From positions 161,354,709 through 161,418,708 of the forward strand of contig CM076997.1 in NCBI GenBank assembly GCA_039090855.1: DNA of 64,000 nucleotides, given 5' to 3'. Numbering within the stretch: position 1 is the first letter of the stretch; each line of letters starts with the position of its first letter. The notes under the pieces were generated by a model that made no database searches, had not been told where the DNA came from, and was given only the letters and a program-made list of their open reading frames with translations. The position numbers were made by a program, and so were the translations under genes. Shown in pieces: positions 22,315-32,689 of the stretch. Source of the DNA: Macrothele yani. Lineage: Eukaryota; Arthropoda; Arachnida; Araneae; Macrothelidae.

Positions 22315-22516
22315 GGAGCATCTGGTGGCGCAGTCGCTGCCTACTGATCACTGGTCCGAGATGCGTCCTGATTTGAGACATGGATGTTGTTCTTTGTCAT
22401 ACGGCTCCAGCTTACCAACTTTCTTTGGAGCCAGTGCCCCTACATTAGGGACTGACAACGACTCATAGTCCATCGATTTGCTCACGGTGATAGTTATTAT
22501 ACCTCAAACAAACAAA
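22315..22516 (+). repeat. tRNA-headed SINE (family S1)
   Basis: The head starts CTGGTGGCGCAGTCGCTG and has a degenerate B-box region (CGTCCTGATTTGAGACATGG). The body keeps GGATGTTGTTCTTTGTC, GGAGCCAGTGCCCCTA, TTAGGGACTGACAACGACT and ATTTGCTCACGGTGA. An A-rich tail (AAACAAACAAAAAAA) ends it, in the opposite orientation to the copy 200 bp upstream. Confidence 0.8.
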
Positions 22517-22979
22517 AAAATAGGAAACAGAAACTGGCGTAAGTGTATGGTTTCGCTAATCTGTGTATTAAAATGAACAACAACAAGAAAAATGGCGCTG
22601 GATTCTTGGATGTAAACAGTTCATCTTTTGAATCCTTAAGTACAAGAAGATAATTTTTCAAATGGATCTTTAGAAAAAGTGTGAATAAGCGAAAACCATA
22701 ATGCTTTTATGCTTTTAGCGGGAATACTGCGCAATTAAAATACACAATACGAATATTGCTTTTCAGAGAGAATTGAACCAATTAGAAAATCAATTTCTTA
22801 TAATTGGATTTCAAGAATCGGTGACACATGTACGAGTGGAGATAGCTTCTAAACGCCGACTAGCTGCAGAATTTGACGAATTGTACGCAAAACGTTCTTC
22901 ATGGTTCAAGATACCCGAGGCAAAAGAGTACCTTTCACCATGAAGAATATTTGTGACCTTATCTAAACTAAACAATTAG

Positions 22980-23620
22980 TGCGAGGGATATGATGAAAAA
23001 CGTGAGCAACTCTTCAAGGGGAAAACTTCGAGTGATTTTGAGAAGAAAGTCGTCACAAAATATTTTTCGTGGTCCGAATTATCTGAAAAAGAAAGGTTCT
23101 TTTTCAACAAGATTTTTAGAATCTGAGAGGTTCTCTCTCTTGCGAATCCTTACCAGCAGAACTATGCACAATAAAAACGGAGAAAATATACGCAAAAATA
23201 ACCTTCATAGTGGAATTTTTTTGCAGGTCACACATGTTCTTCGGTAAAAATGTTTTTAATGCCATTTTTAGAAGAGAAACATAAAAAAAAAAATAGAACC
23301 TTGCGTCCCCTGCAGAGGAAATTTTGCGTTATTTTGTACAGGAAATACGCTCCAAGTGTTTTTCGTAGCGAGAAGTCTTTCATCTAAAGGAATTTTTCAA
23401 TCGAATATGTACGAGCGTACATAAAGCAACAAACATATTGCAAACAGATATACGCCCTTTCGCTCCTTTTCAGCATATGTGTCCTAGCGGAAAAACTGTG
23501 ATTTATTTTAAGGAGAAACGGTATGCAAAATTGTCTTGGTGATGAACGCTATCGCTGGAAGAAGGAATTTTTAAGAGCAATGATATGTAAAAATAAATGC
23601 AGTTTGAATTAAACAAGGTC
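22980..23620. repeat. Diverged relatives of the 27-28 kb satellite
   Basis: Scattered matches to the later array in similar order: AAAATATTTTTCGTGGTCCG, TTTTTAGAA(G), TTGCGTCCCCTGCAGAGGAA near 23301-23320, and GGAATTTTTCAATCGAATAT near 23390. The spacing is irregular and the copies are much older than those at 27-28 kb. Confidence 0.45.
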
Positions 23621-23769
23621 TTTATTAATGTCCTCTCGTGGCAAGTCTCTAATTCGGAAAAGGACGAAAACATACGGATCATTTGTATTACATTTCTGGC
23701 TTCTGAGTGCCAAAATAATTCTTACAAATTGGACTAACATATGCAGAAATATTACAATACATTAGTTTT

Positions 23770-23856
23770 GGCAGGTGGTAGAATTTAAACTCATAAAGTC
23801 TTCCTGTACCAACTGAACTACGGTTGTTCTCCCAACTGAACTACGTCGGCCGGCTT
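23770..23856 (-). repeat. tRNA-like SINE head with duplicated A-box
   Basis: The reverse strand reads CGTAGTTCAGTTGGGAGAAC and then CGTAGTTCAGTTGGTACAGG about 26 bases later, each a good A-box, followed by a weak B-box (GAGTTTAAATTCTACC). It looks like a tRNA-derived head with a small tandem duplication. No body matching the other SINEs was found. Confidence 0.5.
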
Positions 23857-24991
23857 ATCATCGCAACATTGTTGATTTGACCCTACGCTACTGAAGTAGT
23901 ACATCATCTTGTCACGTAGTACTGTATATTACAATATGTTGTCCATAAGCCGACGAGCGGATGCATATAGTGCTCCTATTGGGTCATAGTGTGTTTCAAA
24001 TGGCGTGAGAAAATTTGGCAGAAATTTTACACAAGTTTCGCTTGATCTGGGGAAGTTATCTCTCAACAATATCAGTTTTGTAAAATTTCGCCATTCAGAC
24101 GTTTCATAGCTCCTACTGAGAAAACATTAAAAATGCATGTACTCGCAATTCTGGAAATATTTAAATTAGAATTAAGAACCGAAATTTTTGAAAATTCATG
24201 AAAACAAAATTGTTTGATATGGGTTGAAGGGGAGGAAAACCTGTTTTCCTGTTATTCCTCGAAGACAGTTTGATTCGTTCTCTGCCCTGGAATTTTTTAG
24301 ATATTATTATGTAAAACTGCGCTTAACTGAAAATGCTATTCCTCGAAGACAGTTTGATTTGTTCTCTTCCCGGGAATTTCTTAGATATTAACTAAGAGTT
24401 AGCATTACATAATCCATTTGCACCATGAAGACGATGAGGCCGCCATGGGACATCAGTTGTAAGAGATCAGTAAGATGATTTCATCACATCTGTCACTAAC
24501 AGCGACGAAGTTTGTTAAAAAGAAACTTCTTGCAATGGCTGAGTTTTTGTAATTAAGCCGACCAGTTTTTCTCACTCATGGATGTTATTTATGAAACCCT
24601 GTGCAAATCTCGATCTTTTATCCATTGCTGACAATGTTGGTCTGATGTCAAAGGGGTAGAATGCTCTTAGGAAGCCACAGAGAAATACAGGTCTCCCTGA
24701 AAATTGCACTTTTTTTTATTTCTGAAGATCTGTACAGCAGCAGCAAACGATGTGTGCTGAGTGCATTAAAGTTATCAATGCGTATACCACTCCAAATACA
24801 AGGCACAGGTGTAACACGTTAAGGATTAATGAACGATTTTGGTAAAAACACCTTTCAGTACAGTTTGTAATGGTAAAGGTTCTTAGCAATAATCTTTTAA
24901 AATCCTAAAAACATTCGTTCGTAAATTGTACGCTATGTTACAAAAAATGTAACCAGGGTGTATTTCATTATAGATTTGTCTTGGGCATATA
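23857..24991. other. No gene; one direct duplication
   Basis: A segment with ATTCCTCGAAGACAGTTTGA and AATTT(T/C)TTAGATATTA occurs at about 24253-24312 and again at about 24340-24391, a tandem duplication with a period near 88 bp. Otherwise nothing is recognised. Confidence 0.5.
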
Positions 24992-25089
24992 CACCGATAA
25001 GCCATTACATTATGACCACCCACAACCTAAAGAAATGAACGCACTTGGAGAGCGAACTTTAATGTAAGTGAAGTTCACAGAGCAGTATG
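24992..25089 (+). mobile_element. Left-end fragment of the Tc1 copy A/B family
   Basis: CACCGATAAGCCATTACATT after a TA, then ATGACCACCCACAACC and AAGTTCACAGAGCAGTAT. It tracks copy A and copy B up to the last matching GCAGTAT and stops there, where another Tc1-like sequence begins. The transposase and the right end are absent. Confidence 0.85.
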
Positions 25090-25467
25090 CACTATAATGA
25101 CAAAAGCCAAAAGCAAATGAACGGATCCGCTGCTTTGTTAAGACGCGCGTTACAGCTGCAAACGGTATAAAAACAAGATTGTAACTGACCGCGATTATAT
25201 TGCATTGTGAGGTTGAGTGAAAATGTTGCGGCCGGAAAGAACTGACTTTGAGAAAGGAAGGATTGTTGGGTGTTATATTAATGGGTTGTCCATAAGAGAA
25301 ACCGAGAGGCGTTTAAACATACCCAAGTCAACTGTTTTGGATGTACTGAATAAGTGGAAGACACATGGCGTGCATGAAGCAGCAAAACGTACCGGCAGAC
25401 CAAAGAAAATCAGTGATAGGGGACGTCGAAGCCTCAGGAGAGTCGTTACAGCTAATCGACGGAGTAC
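25090..25467 (+). pseudogene. N-terminal piece of a second Tc1-like transposase
   Basis: It begins at or next to a TA with TGCACTATAATGACAAAAGC, plausibly this element's left end. The first ATG at 25223 opens an intact N-terminal frame: ERTDFEKGRIVGCYINGLSI, then RETERRLNIPKSTVLDVLNK and a basic KRTGRPKKIS linker. That is the two-helix DNA-binding region and AT-hook-like linker of Tc1 transposases, about 80 residues. The catalytic domain never follows. Near 25468 the sequence switches to the R19 repeat, which continues to 26062. The helix-turn-helix sequence differs from copies A and B, so it is a different Tc1 lineage. The truncated frame of 94 codons could still encode a DNA-binding peptide, but nothing shows it is expressed. 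Confidence 0.8.
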
Positions 25468-26062
25468 TGCATTTCCGTTTTTCAAAAGACATCGCGATAA
25501 ATAACATTCTGTGTAGAATATTTGCTCTTGTTTAAAAATTTTCCTTCTAGTCCAGTTGTTTTCCTGTCAACTTATACCTAAATAAGTTTTTCTTTGATTT
25601 TTCCCGTTAAATAACTTTTTCTCCGGAACACTTGTTCTTCCGTTCGCGATTTGTTTTAGACTGTCCTATTCGACAGTTAATTTGGAACTTCACACCGAAG
25701 TTGTTTCTACATAATACTGCGACATCTGTTATTACAAATCGGAGCTATCAAAATTATCGTCAATGTGTTATTTGGGCGACATCTGTTTTTAAATGCAATA
25801 TTGCTTCCTTTGACATCTCAAGATTTCAGTTTTTACTGTGGGTTAGTATGTTTAGATAGATTGCTATTTCGCAAAATGTATAATGTAATCAACACTAAAC
25901 TCGGAAAGTTAGTTAAATAAAAAAGTAAAAAATAACTAAAGCGTACAAATTAATATTCGAAATGTACTAAAGTAAATTAATATACAAACTCAACTTGCCG
26001 TGATATTAAGATTTCAATTCGAATTTCGTAGATCGCAGAAACACAGCTCGAGTCATTGATAA
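25468..26062 (+). repeat. R19 repeat family, copy 2 (5'-truncated)
   Basis: It picks up at ATTTCCG and TCGCGATAAATAACATTCTG, then TTCTCCGGAACACTTGTTCT, GCGACATCTG, AGATTTCAGTTTTTAC, AACTCGGAAAGTTAGTTAAA and TCATTGATAATCG. It lacks the palindromic start and the (AG)n part. It joins directly to the truncated Tc1 piece. Confidence 0.8.
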
Positions 26063-27289
26063 TCGAAAACAGTGAACGATGCTCAAAAAAGGCGCAACAA
26101 AGAAAACAAAACAATTTAAAACGTTCAACTTCATTTCTTGTCCGTTTAAATTTTGCAGATTATCTTTAAAGAACACTGGAATGTGGAATTATCGCAAGCG
26201 CGCGTTTTCAATTTGCATTCTCAAAAATCTATTAAATTCTTAAATTATTATGTTCTGTGGTCTCCTTTGTAAACGCACTTGCACCAATAGGAGAATGAGT
26301 CTGTAGAGAAGAAACACACACACACACACACAAGCTCTCACTGCTTTGAGGTAGTAAAACGAACTCAGGGGAAACTATTACCAACTATTAATTTTTCGTT
26401 TGGAAACATGAACTTTGAAAGTACAATTCTTAGTGTGATCCATAGTGTTTCAGATAGAACTATAAAAGTTTAATCCTAGCACCACCATATGCTTCCAGTG
26501 TTGCTCGGAGAAATTTATCGTTGAGGGAACAAAAGATAACTTCAAACAAACGATGCTCTCGCATCTTTTATTGCGCACCATCTTCCTTGCAGCTGTTTTC
26601 ATCATGTAAGAAAGTAGGTACAAATCATGATTAGCGAAGTTTCCGCAAAAGCTTTAATGAACATCAGAGCATGCCTTTGCAGTGTACCCTACCCTCTCGA
26701 GGTTTTTATGCGCTAGTTTGCCGTTCCAGTAACGCTTTTACCTGAACAATGAACATTGAAGGTTTGCAGGATACGTATGTCGTTGAAACAGAGCAGAGGC
26801 TTAAGCAAATGTGCACACTTATTTGTGTTGTAAAATACTGTAACAGAAAAAGCTACCCCGTTATGTTTTCTCCGTGTTTTCAACAAATCTGAATAAATAA
26901 AATTGTAAATACTTTAGGAAGCTCAACCCGTAGAAAAATAATGTTTTTTTTTCGTTAAATATCATTTGGGGTGCTGCCACAGCCTCTTCCAAACATCTTC
27001 ATAATTTTTCTGATAGCTGAGACAGAAGGTGTAAGAAAATCTTCACTTAGTAATTCCACAATAAAGTTCTTATCTTCGGAAGCTTTTCTTCGCCCATTCA
27101 GTAATTGAACTTCCCTTAGGATGAAGTCAAATCAGATCAATATTCTGAAATGCTGGTAGTCATACCTCAAGCTCATATCGCCTCAAAAAATTAACTTAAC
27201 AGGAAAGACGACACCGAATTTTAGAGTGTAAATAGCACGTGTTTTGAATCCGTTCTGAAGCAAATTAAATTTATCAAAGCTATTGAAAG
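26063..27289. other. No gene; one microsatellite
   Basis: AT-rich. A (CA)n run lies at 26311-26332. No family repeat or coding region is recognised. Confidence 0.5.
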
Positions 27290-28600
27290 TCAATATAACC
27301 GGTATGGAAAACAATCAATCGGAAGAAAGAAGTTTTGTAATCGGGTTTTTAATCCCTCAGATATTGCTGTAAACAGAATCGTGACCTTACGCCCTCTGGT
27401 TGAAGACTTGTGCGTTAAGAAAAATATGAATTTATATCAGAAACATTTCGCACCGAAAACGCTCTTCAACACAGAAAGATTATTTTTCAAATCGGACTCT
27501 TAGAAACAGAGATACCGACAAAAATAAGATGTGACTTTACGTCTCCTGGTGGGAAAACCATGCATTATTTTAGGAAGAAAGTATTCTCAAAAGGGTTTTC
27601 AATATGAGCGGTATCGGTCCAAGAAAAAAATATTTTTGGTCGAGTTTTTAGGAGCACAGATTTTGCTACAAATACATCAGAAGCAGTACCTGACATTTAT
27701 GCCTCCTGGTGGCCAAACCATTCTTTACCAAACATTAGAAATTATGTGAACAATATTTTCTATCAGGTGTTGTATGAGACACAGGAAGTATTTTTCAAAT
27801 CGGAGTTTTAGAAGCACAAATAACGCAGAAAACGCAATTTACCTTTGCGCCCCTAGCGAAAAGTCTATGATTTACTTGAAAGTTTTGAATTTATATGAAA
27901 AACATTTCGCATCGGAAACACTATCCAACAAAAAAGGAATTTTTCAAATCGGACTCCTAGAAGTAGAGATATTGACAAAAATAAGATATTCATCTACTCC
28001 CCTGGTGTAGAAACCATGCATTATTTTAAGAAGAAAATATTTCGAAAAGGTTTATCGACGTGAGTGGCATCGGTCCATGAAAGAATTTTTTCAATCGAGG
28101 TTTTAGAAGCTCAGATTTTATGGCAAATACATCAGAAGCAAAAATAAACACTTATGCCCCATGGTGGCCAAATTATTATTTACCAAAAATTAGAAATTAT
28201 ATGCAAAATATTTTCACTTAAGAGCTGTATCTGCTGAAGAAAAAATATTCAAATCGGAGTTTTAAAAGAAGAGTTATCGGGAAAACGTAATTTATTTTTA
28301 CGCCCTCTAGCGGAAAATCTATGCGAAACTTGAAAAAGTAACTATATCTAAAGTACTATTCGACATAAACGGAATCGAAAGATAAAATAATTTTTTCAAT
28401 CGGATGTTTAGAAACAAATATGTGGAATAAAACGTATTTTTGAATTCGACATCATCTGCATTTACGCCCTCTAGCGGCGAAATTGTGCATCGTAAAAAAA
28501 ACCGAAATAAAGGTTCACCATTCGCATATTTCAAGCTTCTTAATGCAAAAAGAATTTTTAATCGGACTAATAGTTGCAGAGGTATGGTGTCTACAGGCGA
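27290..28600. repeat. Tandem array, about 150-bp units in a 450-bp higher order
   Basis: About eight diverged units. Each has a CGCCC(C/T)(C/T)TGGTGG or CGCCCTCTAGCGG word, then an A-rich part, then GGAATTTTTCAAATCGGACT and TTTTAGAAGCA(C/G)A. Three unit types repeat in order. Type A (GGTGGGAAAACCATGCATTA) is at 27545 and 27993; type B (GGTGGCCAAACCATT) is at 27704 and 28154; type C (TAGCGAAAAGTCTATG) is at 27852 and 28306. The spacing between like types is about 448-455 bp. The short frames across it are incidental. Confidence 0.8.
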
Positions 28601-29079
28601 ACGGACGGTAACATAAGCACGATCTTTTTTTACAAAAGACGTGCTAAAAATGCCTGACATAAAAGTCCAGACTGAGTCCACAACACAAGATCAAGCGGAA
28701 TTAAAAGGATAACAGTACTCAGATGGTAAATAAATTCTTAACTTATAGCCACTGAGTTATTTAATTTTTCTTCTTAAATAATTTTAAGTTCCGTTTTGCC
28801 CTAGCGGTATTTCTGGGGTGAAGTGTGAGTACACCAATGACCAGTAGAGTTTTTTGTGGTGCCTTAGCTACTGGGAGGATAGCCAAAGCCGAAAAAATCG
28901 AAGAGTAAGTGCCAAACGAAGAGAAACACTATGGTCCTCCGCTTATGAGGATGACTGGTAAACTCCTCACCCATTACATAACAGATCGAGAGAGTGTACC
29001 TTGGTACTCTTCGTAGATGTAATGTATGTTATGTATTTTTTGCATGCCAAGATCTTTATGGATGTGAAATAAAACGATT
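28601..29079. other. No gene or known repeat recognised
   Basis: Spacer between the satellite and the SINE pair. The 28840-29000 stretch is less AT-rich but matches nothing else in the window. Confidence 0.4.
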
Positions 29080-29745
29080 GATTAATGCACACAATTGACG
29101 TGGACTTGAAACATCAAATAGAGGTCATCGCTCTTTCCCCATTTATAAGTGAGTCACGAAAAATTATCATTGGCCGCCTCCGGGAATCAAACCCATGGTC
29201 TTCCAGTTATGCGCCGGACATGCTTCCACTGCACCACAGCGGCCTCGAAATCTCCAGACTCACATACGACTAACTGCCAAACCACATGGCAGATTGCTTC
29301 TCGGAACCCCGCACAATGCTGGGAATTCTCCAAAAATGGAAAGCAGCAACTGAACAAATAATTAGGAGGTGAATGAATAATTTATACACACAATTATAAA
29401 CATGAAAAGAGCGACGACATCTGTTTGATGTTCTTAGTCCACGTCAATTGTGTGTATTAATTATTCATTCGACTCCTAGTTATTTGTTCAGTTGCTGCTT
29501 ACCATCTTTGGTGAATCCCCAGCATTGTGCGTGGGGCCCCAAGAATCAACCTGCTATGTGGTTTGGCAGTTAGTCGTATGTGCGTCTGGGGAATTCAAGG
29601 TCGCTATGGTGCAGTGGTAGCATGTCGGGCGCGTAACTGGAAGACTCTGGGTTCAATTGCCAGTGGCGGCCAATGAGAATTTTTCCGCGAATCACTTATA
29701 TACATTGAAACAGCGATGACCTCTGTTTGATAAAATGTCTGATTC
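29080..29745. repeat. Head-to-head pair of tRNA-headed SINEs (family S2)
   Basis: An imperfect inverted repeat of about 660 bp. The left arm is on the minus strand, the right arm on plus. Each arm holds TTGGCAGTTAGTCGTATGTG, a tRNA-like segment, AATTTTTC, then AGCGATGACCTCT(A/G)TTTGAT. The central part adds CCACGTCAATTGTGTGTATT and GTTATTTGTTCAGTTGCTGC. The tRNA-like parts lie at 29172-29244 (minus) and 29599-29671 (plus). The transcript could form a long hairpin. Confidence 0.8.
29172..29244 (-). repeat. tRNA-like SINE head that still folds as a cloverleaf
   Basis: 73 bases. Acceptor halves GGCCGCT and GGCGGCC pair over seven positions. The anticodon stem TCCGG/CTGGA encloses CGCATAA, giving anticodon CAT but with G at the position before it, where real tRNAs carry U. 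The T-arm has GGGTTTGATTCCC. It sits inside a SINE and is duplicated in the other arm with anticodon CGT, so I call it a SINE head rather than a working tRNA-Met gene. Confidence 0.6.
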
Positions 29746-30499
29746 GAGGCTATACATTTATTTACCTACAACACATTTCCACACCCAGCCTCAATCCAGT
29801 ACATACTAAGTGGAATTACGAAAACGTTACAATAAAGTTTACTAAGTGCTGACATTCAGGGATACTTCGGAAAGTAGATTAATGAAGTTATTGCCTTAAA
29901 CATAATGAAAGGAGATATTTGATTCAAAAAATAAACAGTTATTAAACTGTGGTGGCGGCAACAGTAAGTTTTTCGACAGTTCAGTTTTCCCAAAACAAAA
30001 TCTATTTTATTGTTATTATTAATATTATTATTATATGTTACTCAGATTTAGATGAACGTAAGAAGCAACCCTGATACCGTTAAATGTGATGTAGCCAAGG
30101 ATATCCATCTGCGCAAACGCAAAATTTGACTTCAAAATTGAAAAAAACCTGAATCACAAATGTGTTGGTGAGCGGGAGGGGGGGGTAGGGGATTGGTAAC
30201 ATTTGGTCTAGGATATCTACAGTCACCATTCCATCGTATTACACACCATTTTTTAAAGTTCTCATGAACTGGCGTTTGGTCAAATGGAAGCCATATTTTA
30301 TTGCGACTCACCGTTTTTAAAATATCAAAAACGCATTTTCGTAATGGCTTTTATCACATTTAGCATGAGGTTCGCGTAACTTACTAGGAATGCAGTGCGA
30401 TATTGTTACGTCCACGTAAAACTTGATGAAATAATGCTTCGTGATGCTTTAGTAATCAACAGGTTAATTAAAAATGATTCTTCCGATTTCATTAGATCA
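29746..30499. other. No gene or repeat recognised
   Basis: AT-rich spacer with a G-rich run near 30170-30190. Confidence 0.5.
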
Positions 30500-31060
30500 A
30501 AACTCAGCAAGATGGCGAAATGTAACCCGTGTATCTGCACCTGGTCATTGTGAAAAATGTCATGCAGGGGTCAATGGAAATCGACGAATTTGCTTCACGC
30601 CTGGTGTTTAGTGACGAAGTTATATTCCATTTAAGTGGCAAGGTCAACCGTCACAATATGCGCGTATGGGGCATGGAAAACCCACATGCTGTAATTGAAA
30701 CTGAGTGCGACCTTAACGAACAGAGGTTAAGTAGCCGCCGTTACCTTAACGAACATCTTCCTAACCGCTGGAATAGTCGCTCGGAACATGACGACAACGC
30801 GCTCCACAGGTAGCCTGCCAGGTTTCGGGACCTGACCCCCTTGCGAGTTTTTATTCTGGAGGTATTTTAAGGATAATGTGTATCTGCCACTATTTTTCAC
30901 AACGCTAATGAACTCAATGTTCGTATTCATAGTGTAGTCTTTGACAACAGACATGCTTGATCATGTATGGCAGGAATTTGGTTATCGCCTCGACGTAATT
31001 CGCGTGACATAAGAAAGTTACATAGAATATTTATAATTTATGACAAAACAAATTTGGAAT
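30500..31060 (+). pseudogene. Mariner/IS630-type transposase, core deleted
   Basis: Starts in phase with the pattern of this transposase group: VFSDEVIFHLSGKVNRHNMR near 30605-30665, with the first catalytic Asp, then VWGMENPHAV. The protein then jumps directly to RYLNEHLPNRW near 30740-30775, omitting about 60 residues that hold the second Asp (the QQDGA box). After a frameshift near 30830 it continues as DLTPCEFLFW, where the usual last catalytic Asp of CDFFLW is Glu, then KDNVYLP and DHVWQEFGYRLDVIRVT near 30955-31010. Landmark order matches the element at 58.3 kb, but the sequence differs. No terminal repeats were located. Inactive. Confidence 0.75.
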
Positions 31061-31094
31061 ATTGAGATATACAGGGGTTCAGATACACACCTTC

Positions 31095-31900
31095 GAATAA
31101 TATATTTATTAATATATTTGTATAACAAGTACAGTTTCCGTTTCTAGGTGTAGTACACTACGACATTAAAATTGCAAACTTTTGCTGCCACGGGCAGCTT
31201 CTTTAGGCTAAGGAACATAAACAACAACAGGATCTGAAAAAGGAACTCGAACTTAAAAACAAATTTGTAATATGGCGCGTACGAAATCCGAGCCAACTAG
31301 AATTGTATTATGGCTCGCGCTGTAAGTGACTTTGCTTAATGTTGAGAATCTTGTACCAGATAGAGGAGATGTTCCTGGTAACTTCCGTGTACGACGCATC
31401 GTCGCTCGTTAAAATTTTAAAAGAATCTCTGACGGCTGTAGCTATGTGCCCATCGTAAAGAGCTAGTTTTTGCATGCTGCTCCAAAAGGAGTGCCCCCTC
31501 TGGATATACCGTCTCTTGCGTGAGCTGTAGTTAACTTATTTTTAACGTCTCTGTGGTGCTCTGGCAAGCGGATCTTGAAAGACCGTTTGGTCAGTCCAAT
31601 ATATAGCTTCCTGGACTTCTTCTTTTAACGTCCCTGTGGTGCTCTAGCAAGCGGTTCTTGAAAGACCGTTTGGTCATTCCAATATATAGCTTCCTGGACT
31701 TCTTCTTTTTAACGTCTCTGTGGAGCTCGAGCAAGCGGATCTTGAAAAACCGTTTGATCATTCCAATATATAGCTTCCTGGAGGCATCTGGAAATTTCAA
31801 GGGAATTCCATATAATCCTGCTTCATTGTCCAGTTCAATTTTCCCCCATGTCACCGATAGAAGAGCGGCCATAGGTTTCAGGGTTAGGAATTTACAGACG
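31095..31900 (-). mobile_element. PLE 3' end, minus-strand copy of a head-to-head pair
   Basis: On the minus strand this reads the end of a Penelope-like protein: LSVTWGKIELDNEAGLYGIP and then SRKLYIGM, the GIY and YIG halves of the nuclease. Next come three tandem copies of the YIG block, LRATAV-like sequence, and a 3' end with CCTAAAGAAGCTGCCCGTGG and CAGCAAAAGTTTGC, a typical PLE tail. Everything upstream (the RT) is missing. A plus-strand PLE 3' end starts where this one stops. Confidence 0.85.
31539..31782 (-). repeat. Tandem triplication of a GIY-YIG segment, about 85 bp each
   Basis: Three units, each encoding a variant of SRKLYIGMTKRSFKNRLLEH on the minus strand, with starts near 31782, 31705 and 31620. 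The minus frame at 31591-32034 reads through two units. The segment holds the YIG motif and the conserved Arg and EH that follow it. Such repetition is not part of the normal nuclease. Confidence 0.85.
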
Positions 31901-32400
31901 CGTCCAGGAATGACGAAACGGTCTTTCAAGATCAGCTTGCTAGAGCACCAAAGAGAGGTCAACAAGAAGTTAACCACAGCTCTCGCCAGAGACGCTACAT
32001 CCAGAGGTGCCACCACTCCTCTTTGGAGCACCATGTGGAAGCTAGCTCCCTACAATGGGCTCAGAGCTACAGCCGTCAGAGAGTCTATTGGAATTTTAAA
32101 GCGCGGCGATACGTCGAACACGGAAGTTACCACGGACATCTCCTCTATCTGGTACAAGATTCTCAACATTAAGCAAAGTCACTTACGGCGCGAGCCATGA
32201 TAAAATTCTAGTTCGCGCGGATTTCGCAAATGCCATATTACAATTTTGTTTTTAAGTTCGAGTTTCTTATTCCGATTCTGTTGTTGTTTATATTCCTCAC
32301 CCTGAAGAAGCTGCCCGTGGCAGCGAAAGCCTGCAATTTAATGCCGTAGTGTATTACACCTAGATACGAAAATTGCATTTTCTATACAAATATATTAATA
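31900..32400 (+). mobile_element. PLE 3' end, plus-strand copy of a head-to-head pair
   Basis: Begins within the nuclease (TKRSFKISLLEHQREVNKK near 31915-31970). It runs through LAPYNGLRATAVRESIGILK near 32045-32100 and DISSIWYKILN near 32140-32170, the standard PLE C-terminal block. Stop codon near 32198. The 3' region has CCTGAAGAAGCTGCCCGTGG and CAGCGAAAGCCTGC. It is close to the minus-strand copy over the shared region, so they are the same family. Confidence 0.85.
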
Positions 32401-32689
32401 AATAAATTTGGACAGTTTTTCTTTATCCTATACACATTTAATCGCTGTAAATTTAGAAACACATAAATTGCAGTAATTTGAAATCGGATGAATCATTTTG
32501 AATTACTCCGCATATTGTAGCGTAAAATATTATTGCACTCATCATCAAAAAACTAATTGCACCGAGGAGGAAGTGTCGGATTGTAATGCTGTTTGGTAGG
32601 AAGGTGTAGGTTATTAGGAACAATAACTGATTAAATATTGATACTGATATGTGCAGTATTTCTTGAGATGACTTGTAGTATTTAGAAAA
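32401..32689. other. No gene or repeat recognised
   Basis: AT-rich spacer between the PLE pair and a Tc1 remnant. Confidence 0.5.

Noticed and set aside
27290..28600. CRISPR-like array
   Set aside because: The units are diverged, about 150 bp with no short repeat/unique spacer pattern, and the window is eukaryotic.
29172..29244. Functional tRNA-Met gene
   Set aside because: It is duplicated in an inverted SINE pair, the other copy has a changed anticodon, and the base before the anticodon is not T.
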